A stretch of DNA of 64,000 bases from Bombus terrestris. Its lineage: Eukaryota > Arthropoda > Insecta > Hymenoptera > Apidae. Both the position numbers and the translations under genes were made by a program. Below, piece after piece: positions 25,828 through 38,320 of the stretch. Every line of letters starts with the position of its first letter. Position 1 is the first letter of the stretch. The stretch covers positions 9,655,200 to 9,719,199 of the forward strand of contig NC_063281.1 in the NCBI RefSeq assembly GCF_910591885.1. The letters are read 5' to 3'. Below the pieces are notes generated by a model, which saw nothing but the letters and a program-made list of their open reading frames with translations, was not told the origin of the DNA and did no database searches.

Positions 25828-28800
25828 TGTGTATTTGGTATCACCAGCAGGTTATATTTACCTTTTATCAATCAACACGACCGTGTCAAATAATGACAAG
25901 AAAGCTGTATAAACCACCGTAATATTATTTTCTTTTCCTTACTTCAATATCACTGATTTTTTCGAACGTAAGAAACATAGAATATTTGTCATTTTATTGA
26001 AATAACAAATATTAAAATACAAATATAGAGAGCAAAACAAAATGTTCCAGGTTAGGTTCCCTTAACCTCTTCGATTTCTACGTGAAAAGGACTCTATGCC
26101 TTTTAATGTTCATTCAATTGCACATGTTTTTGAACTATGAAAGAATAACATAATTTGTACGATTATCACAGAGAAGAACGATAATAACTTATCAATCGCA
26201 ATTTAAACGACCAACTATCTCTTGTGACTCAAATAACTGACAAACTGACTCGCCGCCATGCGACTGTACGAATCGTACGAATGGATTGCGTTGCCAAGCA
26301 ACGCGTGCGAAGTCACGTGACACACAGCATGGGTAAGTTCATTCAATAAAAAAGTACGCGCGCTATTTCATTCATCGTTCTTTTGATTCTCTTAGTTATG
26401 CATTTCTCCAATTTCTTTTCTTTCTTCTTTATAATCATTGAATAATGCATTGAAAATTTATTAAAAATGATGAACGTAAACGGGTAACGTTTTACATAAC
26501 ATAAACAAAGCCGACGAAGTTTGTTCATTTAAAATTTATTTCTAGAAGAAATACGTCATTGCGGTAATATATATGTTATATGTTATTCAGAAGCCAAAAA
26601 TATTCTCCGTAACGGGAACAGTTTCGATCGATTCCAAATGTGTATCGATTCTCCTCCGACCATAATATAGCCCACGTGAAGAATGACAAGACAGCGCACA
26701 CTAAACAGAGCCGATCGTTGTCTCGAATATACTTTTTATTATACATACATTAATGAAAATATATACATGGTAGACTGTAGCTTGTCGAAGCAGCGAAATG
26801 TCAATGTATAATCAGCTACAGTATTCGCACACGAATTTCCGTGTAACAATTACTGTTCTTTTTTTTTTTTTCGATACGCTATCGCGACGTTCCCTTACTT
26901 TTCTCCTTGATTAAAAGCAGAGATCGTCGTGACTTTAGGAGGCACGTATAGGCCGACACGTGTAGACCATTAAATACGTTACGCTCTTATCTTTAAAAAT
27001 TTGTTTTTTCAACCGTGAACCGAATGGATCTCGATCGTGATCGAGTTTCTTTTTTGTTTTATATATAGTACTATACTACATATATATATACACATATATG
27101 TATGTATAGTACTATAGTACTATAGTATTTGATACTTTCGCTGGCTTCGATTAACATCTGAATTCTTTATCTCTCTCGTTCACATCCTCTCTTTCTCTCA
27201 TTCTTTCTCTCGAATCTCACGTTTCTTTCCTATTCTACTGCACAGCCAAACACTTGCTCGATCACTCGCCTTCAAAAGCTTCGTTTTATCTCCCTCTCAC
27301 CCTTCCTCTTCCCTCTTCCTGTTCGTTTCTCTCTTACGTATCCTCTTTTCAACCGTCGTTACAACACGATCTCTTTCTTACGGCGACATATTGTGTGTTA
27401 TTATACCAATAGACTACAACACTGCCATCGGTGAACAATTCTTTTTCCCTTCCTCTTCTTCATGTTCCCTTTTGTTTCTTCTTTTCAATGTTTCGTTCGT
27501 TTATTACGATAATCTTCGATTTCAAACGCGAATGAACACCAACGTACATCGCTTTCGAAAATCGACCGCGATTTCCTAATGCACGACCAACAGGATCCCC
27601 GACAGGCTCTTACGTCTCGTAATGTTTCCACGTAACGGGACTCGATTCTATTATATTCGGCATGCAATTTGTTGTACTAACGATTCGTTCATTTCATAGA
27701 GTTGCGAATCGTTCGTGATCGATCACCGAGTCACCGAGTCTTGATCATCGATCACCAACCCATCGTTTACTAAAAATAACGTTTCCACGAGCGTTTACAA
27801 TGACTAAGAAACTATACATTTTCCTTTCGATAGTTTTATCCGTTTGACTTTCTCTTTTTCCTTTGCCACGGACGATTTTGAACTGGTTTTCAATACGTTG
27901 AAGGAATATATTAAGAAATCGTGCAACAGCGATGGACATTCGAATGTTTCTCCCGTTTCGTACGCCGAATCAAACCAACCGTACGTATAATTTACAATCT
28001 TATTAAATGCCGTGTAACGGGTTAACCGATGCGAATAATTTAATAGCCTCACCGTATCGAGACTAGGTTTTCTACCTGTAACATCGTAAAAATGCATAGA
28101 CGTTCGCGTATGTAATATATAATATCGTATAACACAGAGAAAGAAGGTTAAAACGTATTCGACGTTCTTGAGATCTGGCGGTTCTTTTCGATTCTAAGTG
28201 TCGAAAATTGCAGCACGGACTGTTTCACGGGAAACGTTGAAAAATACTTAACGCTTCGAATGGTATTCAAAATATACAAGTTCCCGGCTAACTTTAGCTA
28301 TTTACACGGACCACGATATCGCTATGCCAAGAATTTCATAAAAGAAAATATTTCGATCTTTCGTGTTTTCTTCGAGTCTACTCCAAGTATTTAATTTTTC
28401 GATACTAAAAAGAGATTTCAGGTGTATCACAATCGTTGATACACCGAATGTCCATCGTTAAATAATTGCGCGTGGGTGCACGGCTGTCGGGCGCTCGACG
28501 AGTTTCGTTTCAGCCAAAGAGAGAGAGAGAGAAAGAGAGAGACCCTCGAAAATTCTTAGTGGCTGGCATATATGAGAGTCTTTTGTTTCGTTTTATTATT
28601 ATTAGTTTTTAAATCTTGTACATCCCCCGCCACACAGTAATTATTCGTGGAATTTCGACTACGTGATTATATAATTTACAAGTTTTGCGGCGGTTCAGGC
28701 ACTGCGATTGACTTCATATTTTGAGCCGAACTCGATCGAACGAGGCGCCAGGCGACAGTCGTGCGTACGTTCGCGTGTTATTTTTTCACGATTAATCGAA

Positions 28801-31049
28801 TATGCGGAAAATTTCAACCAAGTTCATGGACGAAACAACGCGACGGATTCCTTCAACGAGACCCGCGAGAGGTCGGAAAATGTTTCACGAATGATGCGTA
28901 TAGAGTGGTGTTATTGTTCGTTTGTCCTTTCGCGTTGAAGCCTATCCTGCTGATTCCCCTTCGTGCATCGTTTAATCGCTAAAAAAAAAGAAAGAAAAAA
29001 AAAGAAGAAAAAAATTAATAATTCGATTCCGAACGACACATTACGATGATCACGTTATTTCTTACTATGGATGACATGCAGCGTATAAAACATATCATAT
29101 CTATATATTTATTTTTTACTGGATTTTTCCCTTTTTTGTTAATATATATATACCTCTTGTATATTTGCATATATATATATAGTTCCTTCATCCGGTATTC
29201 TGTTTACACGCTATATATTAAATATATATGCGGTGTACGTTCTTACGCGCTAACAAGGATTAACAATCACCTATACGATTCTTTTATTCGACGCAACGAC
29301 ACGCGATTCACGTACATGGCTGGCTCCTCGAAATTCGTCGAAACAACGGGAAGAAGAAAAATAGAGTGCGTCACGTGGCGATTCTATCGCATATTTTCGG
29401 ATGGACCATCGTACTTGTTCCTTTTCATATAAGTTCCTTTTGTCTCAACAATCGAACATTCCGCCAATTCAGCCAACGCGAAAACCTTCATCGTCATAGC
29501 AATCAGACATCCTGGCTACTAATGCAAGAAAAATACGTAAGAACGTTTGACTGTCGTTTTCGCGTTGTTTCCAGCTGTTGGAATTAAAAGTTGAATGTTC
29601 TGTCATGAGAACTTTCTCATAATCGGAAAAAGCTCCTTTCCTCTTCTTTGTTCTATTACTTCTACATTGATCAAAATTTTCTTCACCAGTTAAGTGTTAT
29701 TATGTATACGCTTTGCCATCCTGAAACCCATACTTCCAAATGACAAATATCCTACCAAATGTTAATCTCGATCTTTCTTCCTCTTCTTTTTTCTTTGCCA
29801 ACGAACGGGGACAAATGCATCTTTGTTTCGTGTACCGTTCTATTCTGCTCTCTTTTTACATTTCTATTTTGTTTTATTCCGAATTAGTCCGACTCTTTCT
29901 CGTTCTTTCTTCATATGTTATATAACTATATGTACTCACGATTCGAAGATCGCGAAGCAAACGAATTTCCTAGTACTGGCACGTCCACGACGGGCACGTG
30001 CGTAATACGTCCACGGTACTCGTACTGCCACCATACCGTAAAACTAAGCTTAAAAAGTAAGAATCCGCCAGCGAGTCGATCGCTGGGCCCAAGTGAATCG
30101 GGTTATTCAACGTATCAACGTTTTGATTCGTTTTCTCAGTCTGTGCTCTCCTAGTCCATGACGAATTAAAATACGAACAAAATAATAATAAAACGAAAGG
30201 AGATGAAAAAAAAAGAAAATAAAAAGCTGTATATACGAATGTCTGGGTCGTTAGGAGGTGGAACATAGTACATTAGAGACTCGATAAGCGCGACTCGCGA
30301 ACAGAACCAGTTGTCCGTGTATTTAGCCGTTCGTCTGCGAGTTCTTGTAAAATGTATCATAAACGTACTACCAACGGACGCCAACAGTAATTAGATGGGA
30401 GTTTCGAACACGACAGATCATCGCATCTTTGCCTTTCTTTCCCTCCTGTCTTTTTCTTCCTTTTCTTTCTCGTCGTTTTCTCTTCGGTTCTTTGCTAAGA
30501 AGAAGCGAAGTCAACAACCGTGCCGGATTCATCTAAGTTTCACGTTTCCGTTCTCGTTAGGTGCGTTAAATCTCGCGATGTGCACGCCGGTCTCATTAAA
30601 AGGAAAAGAAAGAAATTCGTAGGTGTCGCAGTTACCAGTCGCGTGTGCGAGATCGAGAATTTCGGTTTTGGTAGACAGAAACACGTATCGCCCGTTTTCA
30701 CGAACAATGTTTATGCATTTAGTTTAAAACGAACGACGGTACACGGGTCGATCTATGGTTTCGCGGTGAGATTCAAACAACCCGCGATCATCTCTACGAT
30801 TCTCGCGTGTCTTCTTCTCTTTTCTCTCTGTCTCTCTCTGTTTTTTGGTAGTTTCGTGTCTTTTCTATTTTTTTCTCTTTTTTAAACCATTTTTTTTTTC
30901 TTCGTCGAGTTTTCTTTGTGTTCTTTTCTTTTTTTCTTTTTCTTCTTTTTCTTTATCAATAACTTTATAATAGGCAGTGTTCGTTTGAGAAACTGCTACA
31001 GCAACACGCACACACGCATACACATGCACGTACGAAAGCGTGCGCTCGC

Positions 31050-31081
31050 ATACACACATACATACATACATACACACGCAC

Positions 31082-31114
<33 letters not shown>
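31050..31114. repeat. (CA)n microsatellite
   Basis: An interrupted CA/TACA array that becomes a pure CA run towards 31,114. It lies in the possible 3' untranslated region of the F-box gene and is complementary to the TG array about 0.9 kb away. Confidence 0.95.
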
Positions 31115-31116
<2 letters not shown>

Positions 31117-31965
31117 GATACGAATCTTCGATAGAAATTGAATGTCTAGAATAATAGCACGGCTTTTATACGCAGCTTGAAACACGTTTTAACGCGACGT
31201 CGTTTTCCATTCCCTGCTTCGTATCATTCCTTTTTCTTTTCGTTCCCCTTTTCGAGTTCGAGAAAAGATCACTGGACGCATGCTGTATGCCGTTACCACC
31301 CGGAACGGATTGCGCGTACATTTTTCTTTGACGATTAACGTTTAGCAGAAGAGAGAATGCGTCGTACTAAAAAAATATATGTATATATGTATATATGTAT
31401 GTATATAATACATATACGTATGTATATATGCTTATCGTTTTGTTTCACGTGGAACATCCGACCGCGAAAATTTCAGGCTCTCGATCGATACGTACGATCG
31501 CGTTTGCCCGTATAGGAGCGGACCGTGTCGCTTGGATAAAAAAATTGCCTGCTCTATCGCAAGCGTCGTCATCGTCCTCTTCGTCTCGTTTACAATGTTA
31601 TTAGCGTCTTTGTCCTTTGTCGTCCCGTTTCCTTTCCTTTTTACTTTTTTCTCTCTGTTTTGTTCGTTTCTTACTTTCTCGAAAAATCGATGCTCTACAA
31701 GTGTGAAATCCGGGAACGAAACGACCGTCAACAAAATCCAAGAATATCTTTTCCTCTCCTTCGCTGAATGATCTTACTTACGCACGTGATGAAACGACGG
31801 CGATTATTAGCAAAGCACGTACTATCGAAACTCAATAGAGTTCCAGTAGAAACGATATCATTGTACACCGTTGTACAGTGTCGAACAGCGGTGATAGAAA
31901 CAGTTTTATAGTGAGCGGTAGTAGCAGCGACACATTAGTAACAATTGCAGCAGCAGCTGGTGGTT

Positions 31966-32026
31966 TTGTGTGTGCGTGTGTGTGTGTGTGTGTGTATGTA
32001 TGTGTGTCAGTATGTGTGTGTGTGTA
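31966..32026. repeat. (TG)n microsatellite
   Basis: An interrupted TG array with TATG variants, about 260 bp downstream of the F-box gene stop on its transcribed strand. It is the reverse complement of the CA array at 31,050-31,114. Confidence 0.95.
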
Positions 32027-32289
32027 TTAGTTAGGTGACGGTGACGTACTGTCCTTTTGTACTTGTTGCGTGTGTTGCGAGTCGAATTGGTATATCTGTC
32101 GAAGGAATCGCGATTTCATTCCCGACGAGGCTTGTTCTCACTGTTGACGAATGGCAACCAGAGTCTCGGTCTGGCAACCGGAAGAGAGAAGGTCCCACGA
32201 TCGCCGTGTATCGGCGATCATCGAAATTACAAGTCCACCGGTAGCGTGGTACATCGGACGATTTGCATCAGAGTCATTTTTATGCGAAA

Positions 32290-35200
32290 TCACAGAATGA
32301 CGCAGCATCGGCAGTATCGCTGCCGTGATGCTCCCGCGCTCGGCGGCGGTGTCACTGGCGCGAAGTACGCGTGGACTTTAATGTTCGGCAAATGTGCCTG
32401 AAACAGAACGAACCAAATGGTTTTTTAATTTAAGACAAAAAACAATGGAACAACGAAGAAGCGAACAGAATCGTTCCGGGATTTCGGGAAAAATTGTTTG
32501 TTTGCTTTGTTAGTATTCACAGTTAGGCTATCCTAATTAAAATGCCCCACGTAGAATCTCTTCATTTTTATGGTATCATATTTGGAGACAAATTTTTGGA
32601 GTCAAACGAAAATTCAGCTGAACGATACGAAATTTAATAAACTTGCGCCTAATTGATTAATATGTAAGTACCGTAATAAATATAATAATATGACGATACT
32701 TTTAGTAGATACTGCATATACTTGAAACTCTCTGTGCTTTTTATCTTTCAAGTAAAATTCGATTGCACGAAGAGAAACAAAGACGGAACGAAAATGCTTT
32801 CTACGTTTCAAATAATAGATAGGGCATTTCAATTAAGAAAAGAAGTAAAGATTTCACCAGTTTGAAGATAATCCTTGATTATACGACATTTTATCGATAT
32901 CGAGTCGAAGGACGTTCAACACTCCATAAGCGAAATACTATTTTCGAGGATGAAATTAGGAACGTATGATACGGTACTCTGAGTCTACGTATGCCAGCTC
33001 TGGTGATCAGTTGACAGTCATAAAGCTCGATGCGCTTGAGATTGTGGCAGGCCTGTAGAAGATGATCGAGGCTAGCATCTGTGATGAGGGGACAATTGTC
33101 CAATTCCAGCACCGCCAGATGTTCCGCTGCGCACGGCGAAATGGCCAACTGTCGGATGCCATCGTCGGTGATCAATTCACAGTGAGACAAACTCTGCGTT
33201 AAGAAAGTAACCGATCCGAGAAATTAGTCATTTTCATCCAAAACTATTTCTTTTATCAAGTTCAATTTGCGTACTCGTTGAAGCAACAACCGGGAGCTTT
33301 TTGTTGCTTGTCGTTGCTGCATTTTGCAAACAATATTCAACGAACATCATTTTAAAAAGTTTTATCCATACCGAGGCAACGAACGTTTGGATTTTATTTC
33401 GGCTTCTTCTCTTTCTTTGGTCCTTACTTCACTTCGAAAGGTAATAACCAGCAGCTTCTGTTACTGGCGACAAAAAGGCGAAGAAACATAGAGAAACGTT
33501 GGGTGATTTTTTCAAGAAACATGGAACATCGACGTTGCTTCGACGAGAACACAACTTAAGGTTGTTCAAATCCGCTTACCAGTTTCTCCAATCCTGGACA
33601 GCCCATGGCCAGGTGAACGAGGGTGATGTCTGTTATTAAAACGCATTCTTCCAGGTCCATCTTCTCTAGCAGTCTGCAATTCTGAAATAACGAAGAGAAC
33701 GTGTCGTTCAGATATCATGGGCCTCTTTGGAATCACAGTGAATTCAGTCACGGTGATCAACTCACTTTGGCGAGAGCCTGAAAGCCCGTGTCGGTGAAAT
33801 GAGTGCAAGCCACGCATTCGAGCACGCTAAGGAGTGGACAGTGTTCCGCCAGTGTGACCAAAGACGCGTCCGTTAAATTAGGACAATTCGACAGGCAAAC
33901 ATAGTGTAATCGTGGACATCGTTCACTGAGTTCTCTGACTGCGTCATCCGTTATATTCTGCAACGAAGCCGTTATCATGAATCACAATAGAAGATAGTTT
34001 TCTAAATAGATTCAGCGTCGCGAGAAAGAAAACGTTCGACCAAATATTTCAACAAGAAACAATTTCTGGATGTCATCGGTTTGATATTCATTACGACGCT
34101 CAATCCGTAATCTTTTACGCTCGTATGCTTGCCCTTGTTATTCGATCGTAATATCTGATTAACCGGGAATTTCGTAATACGCGCGATAGATGTAGATTAC
34201 GGCTAAATGATATATGTGTTTTGACGAGTTGTCGTTCTGACAAATTCGTCAGAGCAAGCAAATACACATGTAGAGTAATTAGAATAAAGTATTTGCACAC
34301 AGCCTTAGTAGATTCTACATTTTAACTTTCATAGTATCAAATTAGTATACGTAATTATATGAAAATATTTGTAAATGGTGCGGAAAATTAATGTACTTGG
34401 ATCTAATTAATTAGTATGTAAATATTATAATAAATACAATCACGTGCAAATATTTTTTGCAGTCGATGAGTGTAGACATTTCGGTCTTTGGATATCTTGT
34501 TCGTCGGAACACGCGTCCACTGTGATCATAGCCTTAGAAACGATCTAGAAAATATCCAGGTGACCGCGATATCGAGTCCCTGTTGGCAAATCATACGAGC
34601 GCTAAAACATGGAAGTCACGTTAATTGCATTTGCAAGTACCCTGCATTCGTGTAAATTGATCGCTTCCAAATTGTGGCAGTAGCGGGCGAGACATTTGAC
34701 AGCCCTGTCTGTTAACTGTCGGCAGCCTTTGCATAGAAAGCTACGGAGTTCCGGACAACCTCTCGCCAACGCTTCGACTCCCTTGTCGGTAAGTAACTCA
34801 CACCAGGACAGATTGATGTGAGTGAGAAGCGGACAACCATTCGAGAGATCCTTCAGGGATATGTCCGTTATCTCGGGACACGAGTCCAAGTTTAGTCGTT
34901 GAAGTTTCGAACAGTGGCTGCTTAGGGCGGCGCAGGTAGTGTCTGAGATCTTTTTACATTGGCTAAGATTCAGTTCCTCGATATTGGTACACGACTGAGC
35001 CAACGTACGCATCGAATTGTTGCCGATGCTCTGGCATCCCCTGAGAGACAGCTGCTTTAGGAAACCTCCGCATCGTCTCGATATATTTTCTATAACTGGT
35101 CCCTGCGTTTCGAACGTTCTAGTTAGTTTTGCAACAAACGAACGATCTTCGGGAAAGATTTTTCTCTGGGCGATCAACGCGTTGCTTACCACCTTAATGA

Positions 35201-36123
35201 AAAGGCTTTCAACTCGGATCTCAAAGAGATTCGGCAATACGCGCCGGATCAATCGTTTTTAAAGGTTCATAGTAAAATCGAGTCCGATAAGTTTACAGTT
35301 CGACATAACATCGTTCGTCTTTTTGCCATCCGCTGAAACGAAGGCAGAGAGAAATAGCGAAAAACTTGACCGAGTGGTAAACAACGCGTCGAAGGTTCGA
35401 TTTACCTCCACGTCTCGTTGGAAATCGAAGAGATCGATTCTTTGCCAATTGGATCCGTCGAGCGCCAACACGTTCCAGGCTTTGCTTACTTGCGCGCACC
35501 GGCATAGCGATACCACGTCGAGATACGAAAGAATTCTGCCAATAGTACGTACGGTAATTATGTTACACGTTTCCCGGTCTGACTATTCTTTCGAAAAGAA
35601 ACTCACGGCACCATCAAGAAGGAAATATAACAACGATAATAATAATAAAATAATAATAATAATAATAACAACAATAATAATAATAATTATAACAACAACA
35701 ACAACAACAACGATGAAAATAAAAGAAAATAAGAAACGAGGAGAGTCATTTAAGCAAAGTAGGTCGACGAAAAAAGAAAAAAAAAAAGAAGAACAACTGA
35801 TACAGGTGTTATACGTGTTACGATACCTAAGCAGCAATTCTTTTGGCAGTTTCTTATTAATCTGCGCCTCGTCGTCATGAAACACCCATGTTAGCTGGAA
35901 CCAAAAAAAAAAAGAAACAGACCCGAATAAATTCACCTCGAGACAATTGTGAGATCGTATCGTTCGGGATTTAGCGGAAGATGAGATCGAGCCCGCGGTA
36001 ACGCGAACACGAGTTTCATTTTCAAAGGACACAACAGCGTTTAGCAGATGATAACGCGAAGCGAGAACAAAGTGACATGCGTGAGAGTACAAGTTGACCA
36101 ACCTGCATGTAAGACTGCTTCAT
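32290..36123 (-). CDS. Fbxl20: F-box/leucine-rich-repeat protein, FBXL2/FBXL20 type (432 aa)
   Basis: Substrate receptor of an SCF (Skp1-Cul1-F-box) ubiquitin ligase. Eight coding exons: 36123-36103, 35894-35827, 35535-35406, 35102-34641, 33957-33766, 33681-33580, 33193-32978 and 32397-32290; phases agree and give 432 aa, close to the vertebrate proteins. The F-box is near residues 20-62 (INKKLPKELLLRILSYLDVV). A long series of cysteine-containing LRRs follows (e.g. LNLSQCKKISDTTC, LSHCELITDDGI, ELDNCPLITDASL). The end CRCCVIL gives a CaaX box, CVIL, expected to be geranylgeranylated and to put the protein on membranes. The frame stays open upstream of the chosen ATG through a His-rich stretch to 36,339 (stop codon), so an extended N-terminus from an upstream exon is possible. 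FBXL2 versus FBXL20 naming is not separable here. Confidence 0.95.
35637..35713. repeat. AAT/AAC trinucleotide array in an F-box gene intron
   Basis: AATAAT and AACAAC triplets in the intron between the exons at 35,827-35,894 and 35,406-35,535. An A-rich tract follows to about 35,800. Confidence 0.9.
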
Positions 36124-36339
36124 GGTCGTTACAGGGTTGTTGTGAGTGTGCGATTGCGACGTATAATAACCGGCCTGATGATGGTAATGGTGATGATGTT
36201 GGTGATGATGATGATGATGATGGTGATACGATGGATGCTGTTGCCTCCACCATTGACCGCTTGCACCGGAATCCTCAACCGCTTGTACCCCTTGCCCGAC
36301 CTGGCCCCCTCCTCCCACGCCCACGCGACTTACTTTTTT
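36124..36339 (-). other. Possible 5' exon extension of the F-box gene, His-rich
   Basis: In frame with the F-box start and without a stop until 36,340-36,342. It reads Gly-rich, then a run dominated by histidine encoded by ATG/ATC-type triplets (36,178-36,232), then AGYYTSQSHTHNNPVTT before the chosen ATG. It contains no ATG in this frame. If coding, it needs an upstream exon joined at the TTTTAG acceptor ending at 36,340. Otherwise it is 5' untranslated sequence with a microsatellite. Confidence 0.4.
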
Positions 36340-38287
36340 CTAAAACAATGATCATCATCATCGATCATGGAAATCCTTCGCCTTTTACGTAAATCCTTAT
36401 CCTAATAATATCAACCGCTATAAATTAAGCGCGTTCCCTTCTTCTTACGATCTTTCTCTCTTATAATTTTGTATGTCTGTCACGTGTATTAGATACGTTT
36501 TGCATTTATTATATTCGTGTACGAAGACGACGCTGGAACGACTAGCGAAATGTTTCGTTGATCTCCTAATTTTTATACCAGTTCGTAGCGACATAGTTGA
36601 GAAAGAGAACGACCTGCTAGACTTAAGATTATAAGCGTTTTCAAAATACGCGATAAGTGCGCGAAGTTTCGTAAGAAATTATCTAATGCTACGACAATCA
36701 ATATTTTTGGTATACGAGAATTTTCTTGAAATGAAATTGATCGATAATGAAATTTTCCTAAATGACAACATATGCGATTCGTCGTATCGCACTCCTGTCT
36801 CTTTTCTATGTTCTTTCAACGTTCTATAATTCTTTAAAACTCGGTACCCTCGTAAATTTTCAAGATTGTACGTAACACAGAGGATTAATTCTTATTAACG
36901 TTCTCTGTCGACGAAGTTAAGTAGAAATCAGAGCGGTGCATTGAACCGCCGCGTTCATTGATTTTTGAGGTATGGCTAATAAATAGTTAATAGCACAGCG
37001 ACGTGAGTTAAAAATGATACCCTTATTCCGACTTCTAAGCCAGCAATCCGAGAGAACGGAACGGTCGCGAGATCAATACGCGATCCGTTTTATCGATCCT
37101 TCTATAAATAACGTTTCGCAGTTTCGAATCTTCTAACGCGAATACAAAATAAATGCAAATCGGCTAAACAGGAATTCAATTCTAGAACACCGCTCTTGAC
37201 ATGCTAACAACTTCGTTTAACGTTTCAGAAGCAATGCGGAGGGATGAAACGAAAAGGAAATCGACCTGTGGATCGAAGGCAGCGCAACAGTTTTCCGATA
37301 GGATTGCATTAATTACCTCCACTCCTCGTCGATTTGCACAAATCATCTGATAAATTAGTATGTACGTTGATCGTTGAATTTTCAATGGATTAGCGAAAAC
37401 GCACTTGATGTCGACGTTCAAGAGGCCCAGTGCGCCTCGTGTTCGTCGATTGCGTCAAAAGGTATAGAAACTGGCGATGTCTCGTAAAGCTATCTGAACG
37501 AGAAAGAAACGAACAATCAACCACGGGCTGATTCTATGCGAGAAAATAAATCGGAAATATAGAATAACATTTTTTTAGACGAACCGGATTTGAAGATCGA
37601 AGATCACAGTTATGTTTTACTGAACGGAAGTTCGCTATACCAATCGAAAAGATAAGACGAATTTCCATGACCTCAAGGAAACGTATTTTATAACAGTGCA
37701 ATAATTAAACTTGAATTCAAATATCATAAAATTATAGAGTATAGATAAGAAATCACAATAAAAAATACTCTGAATTTCACTTCATAATTACAATGTGAGA
37801 AGATAGAATTCCGATGATCTACATCAATTGAAAAAAAAAGTAACGTAAATGAAATGTTACCTCGTAAATGATACATAAATTTTCTATTGTACGCGTAATG
37901 ATGAAATAGAATTCTGCGGTAGGCGAGGAATGAATTATTACGACGGATTAAAAATCGAAATTTATACCTGTATTTCTTTCGTATCAGTTTATATAAATGG
38001 CATGCAACGACGAAGAATCTCTAAGGTTCGCTCACCTACCACGTCACCTGTATGTGACCTTCGATGACCTTGCGATGTAGGTCACTGAACTCGTCCTAAC
38101 ATCTCAGTTAGCCCTTTAGCTCGCAATGCAGCATCGGGGTATCATGTATTTTTAACATGGATCATGATTAATTCTGCACCTGATTAATATCTACGTACCT
38201 AATAACCATCTAATAATTACTTTTGACAAGGCTTTCTTGTTTGAGCAAGTTGCTTAGACTCAGAAAAAATTACATTTGCATCATTAT

Positions 38288-38320
<33 letters not shown>

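Larger units (their letters stand above)
25828..32289. other. 6.5-kb non-coding stretch between the helicase start and the F-box gene stop
   Basis: No conserved protein is seen. The part next to 25,828 should be the helicase promoter. The part next to 32,289 is downstream of the FBXL stop and may be a long 3' untranslated region. It contains AT-repeat tracts (27,058-27,125; 29,133-29,185; 31,372-31,430), pyrimidine-rich runs (27,170-27,350; 30,430-30,500; 30,810-30,955) and two complementary dinucleotide arrays (separate entries). The open frames here are made of low-complexity sequence. Confidence 0.6.

Noticed and set aside
27000..32250. Many 60-130-codon frames as small genes
   Set aside because: They are AT- or pyrimidine-rich, overlap each other on both strands, and show no family motif or splice support.
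35583..36101. 172-codon minus-strand frame with a long Ile/Val run
   Set aside because: The run is a translated AAT/AAC microsatellite in an intron. The real exon inside it (35,827-35,894) is already in the F-box model.
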